Below are positions 57,406-64,000 of a DNA stretch of 64,000 nt, piece by piece. This DNA is from Acidobacteriaceae bacterium (lineage in GTDB: Bacteria; Acidobacteriota; Terriglobia; Terriglobales; Acidobacteriaceae), in contig CAHJWI010000007.1 in NCBI GenBank assembly GCA_903642225.1, forward strand, positions 47,458-111,457, read 5' to 3'. The notes under the pieces are model-generated. The model was given only the letters and a program-made list of their open reading frames with translations, was not told where the DNA came from and searched no databases. A program made the position numbers and the translations under genes. Every line of letters begins with the position of its first letter. Position 1 is the first letter of the stretch.

Positions 57406-58534
57406 GAAAAGCTCCAAGTTTCTGTAAAGGCAGCGAACTGCTGGTGGACGCCGGCTGCCGACCAAATGCTGACGAGACATTGCCGGAGATTCAAAGCGCA
57501 GGCCATCTATGCCCACGCCTCCGTGTAGTCGATAGACGACAGAACTCAGGCCTGAACTCCGCTTTTCCTTTCCCTTTCAGGAAACTGCGAGCAGATGCTC
57601 GCTGGGAACAGGCCCGACGAAAAATCTAATTTTTGCGTTTCGGTGATCTGAGCTTCGAACTACCTGGCTTGAGGAACCCGCGATGTGGAAAAAGCGACAA
57701 GCGCTTCCGTGTACTATGGCGATCAAGTAAATCAATTCTCTTTCTGATACCCGCGGCAGACCACGTGAGCTGCTGGCGTGCCTTTGATTGGTATCGCTCC
57801 ACTAAGTCTGTCATGCAAACTCAACACTCAATAGCGTTCGTGTGGATGGGAGACAGATTCAATGGTTCAGAGATGCGACAACCCTCTATGGCGTACCCGG
57901 CGCGAGGTACCAATCTGCACGCCTGAGCATATCCTCGTCACGCTTCAGCATAGGTTTGCTGACTTCGTTCATGGAGCTTAGCTTCTCTGTTGTCTTTTGC
58001 CTACATTCAAAAAGGGGTTGCGGATTTTTTGTGATGTTGTCAAAACCCCCTTTGATAGCCGTTGATTCTGGACGCATCCCGGCTTCATTTGCGAGCATTG
58101 CGGGCCGGCTGCTCCGGATAAACATCGATATGGGAGCGTTGACATGCGTCGCATCCGACCTTGGCGTTGTGCGCGCAATTGACGTGGCTCCGGACGGTGT
58201 TGTTGCGGTTTAAGTGGAGACGGCAGGTTGTCCGACGATCAATCCCAGGATGGCGGCAGAACGCAAATCGCGCGAATCTGCCAGTCGGCTATCACTCCCT
58301 CCTCCCTATCCACGATCCGGAGACGTGGCCAGTGGTTCTCCAAGGTGCTTTTACGTGGCCGCTGATGCCGAGAACGCTATACAGGTCTAAAAACAGCAAT
58401 CTCTCGCGGCCATCTCACATTGTGAGCAGGTTGAGACCTATGAAACGACGCTACTGCTTTAAGCGGCTTCGAGAATTTTTCCGAGTGCCTAGCTCGCGGT
58501 TTTCCTGAAGAGTGCCTCGTGTTCTTCTCCCCAC
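57406..58534. other. 1.1-kb stretch without supported gene
   Basis: Plus-strand frames (for example 57842-58213) have no ribosome-binding site and no family. The 3' part of that frame, GVVRAIDVAPDGVVAV, has a propeller-like flavour but stands alone. Probably eroded coding DNA; nothing else recognised. Confidence 0.4.
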
Positions 58535-58777
58535 GCGCCCAAGGCATTAAGGATCGGTCGAAAGCTCAGCCCCATCCATCTGGCGCAGGAGCTCGCAGCG
58601 ACAAACATTAAGGTGAACGCGGTCCATCCAGGCTGGGTCAAGACGGAGCTTGGAACGGAACATGCTCCGCTCGAAATCCCTGAAGGAGCAAAGTCTAGCG
58701 TGGAAGCGGCATCTCTGCCCAATGATGGGCCGACAGGGTACTTTATGCGCCAGGGAGGCGACCAGATCCCCTGGTAG
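58535..58777 (+). pseudogene. C-terminal fragment of a short-chain dehydrogenase
   Basis: The frame from 58535 to the TAG at 58775-58777 reads LAQELAATNIKVNAVHPGWV, then KTELGTEHAPLEIPEGAKSS and PNDGPTGYFMRQGGDQIPW. This is the end of an SDR of the YbbO/C-factor-like type, including the VNAVHPGWVKT loop. The Rossmann domain and catalytic YxxxK are missing, and no start codon is present, so it is a remnant. Confidence 0.7.
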
Positions 58778-59215
58778 TCAGGCATGTAGTAGTCCCTCGC
58801 TAGACGCCAGCCCGCCCGCGTTGTATGGCCACATCTCACAAGAGAGCTACGGACCCAGGTAGAACCGATCAGGAGACACACCGCGGCGAGAGTTTTACGG
58901 ATTCAAGAGTTCGGCGTCGAGCAAACTGAAGCTTGAAGAACGGACGTGCCTGCGCCCGGGCCTCGCGAGTGTATGTTGGCAGCCGGAGTGACTTCTAACC
59001 GTTGGATCAGACCGTTCAGGCTAACAAAAGCAACCGTCATCGACCACTACCACTCCGCTTTCCGAAACGCAGAAGCCGTTCCACATGCTGCAGTCGGCAA
59101 GATCGTTTTGGATCTGAACCGCTGAATACCAGCAGCGCTGCACCTTCAGCACCCCGTACATTCCGCGCCCGCCCGGAATTTGCCTCGACGATTGGGATTG
59201 CATAATCCTATAGCC
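58778..59215. other. Intergenic stretch upstream of the AraC-type regulator
   Basis: No supported gene. It should contain the promoter of the araC-like gene, but no clear box pair was identified. Confidence 0.4.
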
Positions 59216-60148
59216 ATGACGACTACAGCGAAGCAGCTTACCTCTCACCGCATGGAACTTGCCGCGACGATTCAGAGGCTGACATCCCGCGACGGAGATT
59301 TTGCGACGCAAGTGCCGGGCCTGTGGCTCTACCACCGAACAGCTCCTTCAGCGGGAACCTGTCAGGTCTATGCGCCCGCCCTCGCCTTGATTGCGCAAGG
59401 CTCCAAGAAGGTGACGGCCGGCAAAGCCACGTATGCGTATGGCGAAGCCACCTGGCTGCTCACACCGCTAAATATGCCGGTGGTTTCTCACGTTGTGAAG
59501 GCGAGTGCGGCGGCACCCTACCTGGCATGTGCCTTGATGCTCGACCTTGCTGTAGCTCGGGAGATGATGACTGAGGAAGATATGCTGGCGCAAGTGACGC
59601 CACCTGCCGGACGCGCCGTCACGACCGGTCCCATCACGGCGGACCTTTTAAACGTGATGCTGCGTTTAATCAGGCTCCTGGATGTTCCGCAGGACATCCC
59701 CGTTATGGCGAGACTTCTCCATCAGGAGGTTCTGTATCGCCTGCTGACCAGCGAGCCAGGAGCCATGCTACGGCAGATTGTGACGGCAGGAACGCAGTCG
59801 CACAGAATCTCGCGGGCCGTCGATTGGCTGCGAGCGAACTTTCGTGAGCCGCTGCGCGTGGAGGAGTTGGCGCTTCATGCACGCATGGGCGAGTCCACAC
59901 TGCATCATCACTTTCGCGCGCTGACCGGGTATAGTCCGTTGCAGTTTCAGAAGCAGCTGCGGCTGTTCGAGGCAAGGCGGCTCATGCTGGTTGAAGGGGT
60001 CGATGCCGCATCTGCTGCGTTCGCCACTGGTTACGAGAGCCCTACGCAGTTTAGCCGCGAATACCGCCGGCAGTTCGGCCAGCCGCCGATGCGCGACGTG
60101 ACACAAAATCGTGAGGTGGAATCGAGCGCTCGGAGCGTTTACGCCTAG
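59216..60148 (+). CDS. AraC family regulator with AraC_N domain
   Basis: A 310-residue regulator. Residues about 25-180 match the AraC_N cupin-like domain (PGLWLYHRTAPSAGTCQVYA, SKKVTAGKATYAYGEATWLL). The C-terminal DNA-binding domain has two helix-turn-helix units: LRVEELALHARMGESTLHHH and ASAAFATGYESPTQFSREYR, ending YRRQFGQPPMRD. This subfamily usually activates a neighbouring oxidoreductase gene; here the SDR gene 87 bases downstream in the same direction is the likely target. Start chosen at the ATG at 59216; no strong Shine-Dalgarno. Confidence 0.92.
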   Translation: MTTTAKQLTSHRMELAATIQRLTSRDGDFATQVPGLWLYHRTAPSAGTCQVYAPALALIAQGSKKVTAGKATYAYGEATWLLTPLNMPVVSHVVKASAAAPYLACALMLDLAVAREMMTEEDMLAQVTPPAGRAVTTGPITADLLNVMLRLIRLLDVPQDIPVMARLLHQEVLYRLLTSEPGAMLRQIVTAGTQSHRISRAVDWLRANFREPLRVEELALHARMGESTLHHHFRALTGYSPLQFQKQLRLFEARRLMLVEGVDAASAAFATGYESPTQFSREYRRQFGQPPMRDVTQNREVESSARSVYA

Positions 60149-60235
60149 AGCAAGCGGATCAGGCAAGAAATCGGAAGAAAGAGGCTACCGCCTCGCCCTG
60201 TTTGCCTCCTACCCTTAATGCCAAGGAGAACAACC

Positions 60236-60973
60236 ATGGCAGACATCAAAGGGAAAGTGGTAGTCATTACCGGAGCCAGCAGCGGCATCGGTGCAACCAC
60301 AGCAAGGGAACTAGCCAAACAAGGGGCCTTGGTGGTACTCGGCGCGCGGCGTAAGGAACAACTGGATGCGATCGTAAAGGAGATCGAACAGGATGGCGGC
60401 AAGGCAGTCGCAGTAGCTTGCGACGTCACTAAGCGCGCGGACGTAACGGCTCTTGTCGAAGCCGGCATTCAAGCGTTCGGCAAAGCCGATGTGATGGTGA
60501 ACAATGCGGGAGTTATGCCACTCTCTCCCATGACGGAACTGCGCGTGGACGAGTGGGAGCAGACGATCGACGTGAATGTAAAGGGCGTGCTCTTTGGCAT
60601 CGCCGCAGCTTTACCCGTCTTCCAAAAGCAGGGCAGTGGACACTTCATCAACATATCTTCGGTGGCAGGCATTCGTACCTTCCCGTCCGGGGCAGCATAC
60701 TGCGGGTCGAAGTTCGCCGTGAGCGCGATCACAGATGTTTTGCGGCAGGAGGTAGGACCGTCCATTCGCACGACGGTCATACTTCCAGGCGCTATTAAGA
60801 CAGAGCTGGGTGCATCGATCAAGCACCAGGAGACTGCCGATGCACTCGCAGGCCTGATCGGCACCGCTGTTCCACCACAGTGCATCGCGGACGCAATCGC
60901 GTTTGCAATCGGACAGCCCGCGGATGTGGGAGTGAACGAGATCGTGGTGCGCCCCACCGCACAAACTTTGTAA
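60236..60973 (+). CDS. SDR family NAD(P)-dependent oxidoreductase
   Basis: A 245-residue classical SDR. AAGGAG lies seven bases before the ATG. Cofactor loop TGASSGIGATTAREL at residues 13-27, with ARRKE (Arg after strand 2) suggesting NADP; NNAGVMP at 88-94; catalytic Ser in NISSVAG and Tyr/Lys in YCGSK. The C-terminus GVNEIVVRPTAQTL resembles YdfG-like 3-hydroxy acid dehydrogenases and related enzymes. Substrate unknown. Probably regulated by the preceding AraC-type protein. Confidence 0.92.
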   Translation: MADIKGKVVVITGASSGIGATTARELAKQGALVVLGARRKEQLDAIVKEIEQDGGKAVAVACDVTKRADVTALVEAGIQAFGKADVMVNNAGVMPLSPMTELRVDEWEQTIDVNVKGVLFGIAAALPVFQKQGSGHFINISSVAGIRTFPSGAAYCGSKFAVSAITDVLRQEVGPSIRTTVILPGAIKTELGASIKHQETADALAGLIGTAVPPQCIADAIAFAIGQPADVGVNEIVVRPTAQTL

Positions 60974-61093
60974 ACCGATGTTGTAGGCCGGGACATGCGA
61001 GCCATCGTTCCCGGTCTACACGCAGTGATTGTCTACGAATTCCTTGTTTTAAACAGCTTGGTTGCCGTGAGGATTTACTGAGTATCTGCACCG

Positions 61094-61845
61094 TTGCCCG
61101 GCGTTCAACACCAGCACGTGAACCTGAACGGAACGACGCTTCACTACGTTTCCGCAGGCACGAGCGGGCCGCCTATCCTGCTGATTCATGGTTTCCCTGA
61201 AACCTGGTGGGCCTTCCACAAGTCGATCCCGCTTCTTGCGACCGACCATCGTGTCGTGGCCGTAGAGCTGCGCGGGTTTGGAGATTCGGCCTGTGGAGGC
61301 GGCGCCTATGACAGCAAGACCTCTGCCGAGGACTTGCACCAGCTGATCGCACACCTCAATGTTGGCCCCGTCAGTCTGTCCGGGCAGAGTATCAGCGGCG
61401 CGACTGTGTTCCGTTTGGCTGCAACACATCCGAAGACGTTCTTAGCCTTTACGGCCATCGAGATGGGATTGTCTGGATTCGGCTTGGAAGGATTCGCCGA
61501 TGTCACGCACGGTGGCGCTTGGTACATAGGCTTCCTTACGGCACAGGGTGTACCCGAGATGTTGCTTGCTGGGCAGGAGAGTGAGTTTCTGACCAACATC
61601 GCCTATCCCGCCATGTGTGCCGTACCGGGTGCCGTTAGCTCGGCCGACGTGGATGAGTTTGTCCGGAGCTACTCGCGCCCTAACGGCTGGCGTGGCGCAA
61701 TCGGTTTATAACAATCCATGCTGAAGGAGGGTGCCGAGATCAAGACACTTGCTGAGTCGCACACGCTCGACATCCCGGTGCTGGCCGTCGGAGCCGGTGG
61801 CGGACCCTTCACCGCAAACACCATGATGATGGAGCCCCGCCTTCA
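61094..61845 (+). pseudogene. Alpha/beta hydrolase (epoxide-hydrolase-like) with nonsense codon and lost C-terminus
   Basis: The frame reads PILLIHGFPETWWAFHK, ELRGFGDS, LSGQSISGATVFRL and NGWRGAIGL and then meets TAA at 61709-61711. Beyond it the same frame continues QSMLKEGAEIKTLAESHTLD, IPVLAVGAGGGPFTANTM to about 61835. The HGxP oxyanion motif and fold are those of epoxide hydrolases, but the nucleophile motif is GQSIS where GHDxG is usual. The end with the catalytic His is missing because the sequence runs into the M61 remnant on the other strand. Confidence 0.7.
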
Positions 61846-61879
61846 CGCGCAGCTACGAGCCCGCGCAACGTGTCGCTTA

Positions 61880-62985
61880 CGAAATCTGTGGCGAACGCTG
61901 AATCCCGGCCACCATCGCAAGCTGCGTCCGCACATCGTTGACGTGTATGGTTTGCCTACAACGGCCAGCGCGGAGTCTCCCGGTTTGCCGTTTTGCCACA
62001 TTGCGCGCATGAAATCGTCCAGCGTTACGCGCGAGTGTGAACGTGCCCGCAGTGTAAGGTCGAGGCCGAGCGTAATCGCATTTGAGTATGAGTAGTACAA
62101 GACGAAGTCACTGTTCCAGTACTTGGGAAAGTCGTGACCGCTGCCGTCCACAAGCGGAGCGATCCGACTCATATCCATCGCGGACCGATAGCGGCTTCCC
62201 GGCGTATTCAGGACATCTTCCAAGTCTCCTGTAAACGCCTTCAGATCTTTGGTTGGTGTGAGGCCGCTGCGCAACATGGAAAGGTCGCCCTTGTACTGGG
62301 TGGATCCCTTCTGCGAGGAACATCACCAGACATATTCACATCGCGAAAGCTGAAGGCTCCAGGCCCTTTGGACGTATGCGCTCCACATTCCAGCTATGGA
62401 AGAACTCGTGTGCAGCGGAACTCAACACCAACTTCTTCCCTGTGACCACCGTGCTGTTGCGATGCTCCATCCTGTCACGATTGTCCCAGGCGAGGTAGTC
62501 GGCAAGAAAGGTATAGGAGCCTGGTTCGTACTTCGGCAACTCGCCAAACACCGCCTGCTCTTCGCGCACCAGCTTCTGTATGCCTTGGAAGTAGACGTCA
62601 AACTCGGCATTTGCCTGGGTATGAGCCGCGACACGGATCGTCTGCGTCTCGCTACGGTATGCCAGCCCAGGTACCTTGAAGGCCCCGGAACGAAGTTACT
62701 CAACTCAGCGGGACTGTCCATGAGGTACTGCAGATTAGGCGCTGTAAAGCTTAGCGCGTCAGAGGTGGGGAAAAGCTGTGTCGCGATCTTCCAGTCAGAC
62801 CCTTTAGGTATGACGAACGTGACATGCACGGGACGATCATTAAAGCCGTCTGCCTACACCACCGTCGCAGAAAAGTTGATGTGAGCATGGGTTAGATCGA
62901 TTCCAAGGAACTTGCCGTCAGCTTTGCTTTGAAGAGCTTGTAAGAGGCGTGTACTGTCCCATCATCACTGATGACGGACCAAGTG
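61880..62985 (-). pseudogene. M61 (glycyl) aminopeptidase remnant
   Basis: On the minus strand the pieces read in order: DGKFLGIDLTHAHINFSATV, a TAG, VHVTFVIPKGSDWKIATQL, TAPNLQYLMDSPAELSNF; frame change; VPGLAYRSETQTIRVAAHTQ; EEQAVFGELPKYEPGSYTF; AAHEFFHSWNVERIRPK (zinc motif HEFFH); frame change; MLRSGLTPTKDLKAFTGDLE, SRYRSAMDMSRIAPLVDG, VTLDDFMRAMWQNGKPGDSA; frame change; VNDVRTQLAMVAG. This is the M61 family order, with the C-terminal PDZ part missing. At least three frameshifts and one nonsense codon exclude function. Confidence 0.85.
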
Positions 62986-63114
62986 CGCGGGTCTGACTTG
63001 ATGGCTCTGAGAGGGTGTCCGGGTGCAGATGAGCAGATCCTGCCCAGGCCGGCATGCGGCGTTTGAGTTCGCGTCTAACGTCTTTGAAGATTTGAACAGA
63101 GCGATACAGGAATT

Positions 63115-63540
63115 ACTCATTACGGATTGCGCCTCTCCTGCTGGTGCATGGGGCCAGTGGCGGCGTAGGTATGGCAGCCGTCCAGTTGGGCCCTGCCCTG
63201 GGTGTCATCGTTATCGGCTTGGCGAGTTCTGCGAACTTGGCTGTGGTTCAAGAACTTGGAGCGATGTGGCTTTCGACTACGCCACGACTCAGCCGAGTGA
63301 ACTCGGTCCTTTCGATGTGATTCTCTATACTGTGGGCAGCAAAATTGCCCTCATACCGGCAGCTTCTGACCCCTAAAAGGGCGCCTACTTACCATCGCCA
63401 TCGATCCGAGCGCTTCTGTTCCAGCTCTGCTTTCTGTCACGGCCAGCACGGTGTTCGGAAAGCGGAGAGTGCGATTCTTCAGCGCGAAAGTTTCAGCGAA
63501 TATTCTGGCCAGTCGGTTGCGAAGGGAAGCATACGCGTTA
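63115..63540 (+). pseudogene. Medium-chain dehydrogenase/quinone oxidoreductase remnant
   Basis: Plus-strand pieces in changing frames read APLLLVHGASGGVGMAAVQL, LGVIVIGLASSANLAVVQEL, then DVAFDYATTQPSELGPFDVI, and GRLLTIAIDPSASVPALLSV with FFSAKVSANILASRL. They match the cofactor-binding half of zinc-independent quinone oxidoreductases (GASGGVG loop). The N-terminal catalytic half and the start are missing. Confidence 0.7.
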
Positions 63541-63544
63541 CATC

Positions 63545-64000
63545 TCAGAACAGGAGTAACGCTTTCGCCGCTTGCTTTGCAGAATTCGTGGAGTTAGTCA
63601 CGCCCTTGAGGTACCGTTCCGTCTCAGCGCCATCGAGCAGAATGAGCAGTTGGTCGGCCAGTTCCGCGCGGTTCCTACGGCTCTTGTCCAGCAAGCCGAA
63701 CACGTGCTCCCGAAGCGCGCGTTTGTAAGTGCTGACAAGTTCATAGACTGCACCGGAAGGTTCGCCGTCCTGAAGGCTGGCATGGATGAACGGGCAGCCA
63801 CGGTAGCCGTCCCCCTTGGCCTTGCTGTCCAGGTAGTCGAAGATGCCAAGGATCAGCTTCTCTTCGGATTTTCCCGCCTTGTTGGCGGTTCGCAGATCGT
63901 GCAGCGTAGCTTCGGTCAGCTCTTGGTAAACCGCGAGAACCAGGGCCTCTTTGGAGTCGAAGTTGTTGTAGAGCGTCATCTTCGCCACCCCTGCGGCATC
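63545..64000 (-). CDS. TetR family regulator (5' end outside window)
   Basis: The frame is open from the right edge (151 residues seen). It begins inside the helix-turn-helix (DAAGVAKMTLYNNFDSKEAL), the typical end of TetR_N, and continues with the ligand-binding helical domain (YRGCPFIHASLQDGEPSGAV, a GCP-F pattern seen in TetR proteins of the AcrR/YcdC kind). The stop is at 63545. It is convergent with the dehydrogenase remnant. Ligand unknown. Confidence 0.88.
   Translation of the reverse strand, partial: DAAGVAKMTLYNNFDSKEALVLAVYQELTEATLHDLRTANKAGKSEEKLILGIFDYLDSKAKGDGYRGCPFIHASLQDGEPSGAVYELVSTYKRALREHVFGLLDKSRRNRAELADQLLILLDGAETERYLKGVTNSTNSAKQAAKALLLF

Noticed and set aside
57842..58213. 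Plus-strand frame ending GVVRAIDVAPDGVVAV
   Set aside because: One propeller-like phrase is not enough; no start signal and the rest of the frame has no repeat.

Overview
The window is GC-rich bacterial DNA whose gene families point to an acidobacterium of the Acidobacteriaceae/Terriglobales type. The signs are a PadR regulator coupled to an orphan permease-like gene, a fused YncE-propeller/phosphoesterase, a DUF3857-transglutaminase-TPR protein, a YXWGXW-repeat lipoprotein and many secreted glycine- or glutamine-rich proteins. This assignment is an inference from families I recognise; there is no rRNA in the window.

Left part (1-14.8 kb): the start of a YncE-like/phosphoesterase gene runs off the left edge on the minus strand. 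It is followed by a polytopic membrane protein, a pair of small paralogous proteins and a Crp/Fnr regulator. Then comes a field of broken genes: a large tyrosine recombinase with several frameshifts and its catalytic part deleted, an unknown frameshifted gene, and a PadR / ABC-exporter locus. In that locus a 13-bp inverted repeat marks the operator, but the permease and the PadR-coupled gene are both broken. Three small secreted proteins follow.

Central part (14.8-57.4 kb) is mostly intact housekeeping and envelope DNA: gyrA; a degenerate-GGDEF/EAL protein; and a minus-strand aromatic amino-acid cluster in the order trpC, trpF, trpB, DUF4279-like fragment, trpA, chorismate mutase, DAHP synthase, dienelactone hydrolase, prephenate dehydrogenase, threonine deaminase. 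Between trpF and trpB lies a candidate attenuator, made of a short aromatic-rich leader ORF and a terminator hairpin. tRNA-Leu(CAG) and its terminator lie upstream of trpC. Further right are a receiver protein with a basic tail, the DUF3857 protein, the glutamine-rich YXWGXW lipoprotein, an Nramp metal transporter, purD, an M1 peptidase, a ZIP transporter divergent from an overlapping fur / phosphoesterase / solute-binding-protein operon, a Wzz/BY-kinase-like plus Wza-like pair, a GH27 alpha-galactosidase, an amidase and a large modular SGNH hydrolase.

Right part (57.4-64 kb) decays again: an SDR fragment, an intact AraC regulator and SDR, an alpha/beta hydrolase with a nonsense codon joined tail to tail to an M61 peptidase pseudogene, a medium-chain dehydrogenase pseudogene, and a TetR gene cut by the window edge. 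Broken genes are therefore concentrated in the two flanks, while the metabolic core is intact. I saw no CRISPR array, no intact insertion sequence and no replication origin.
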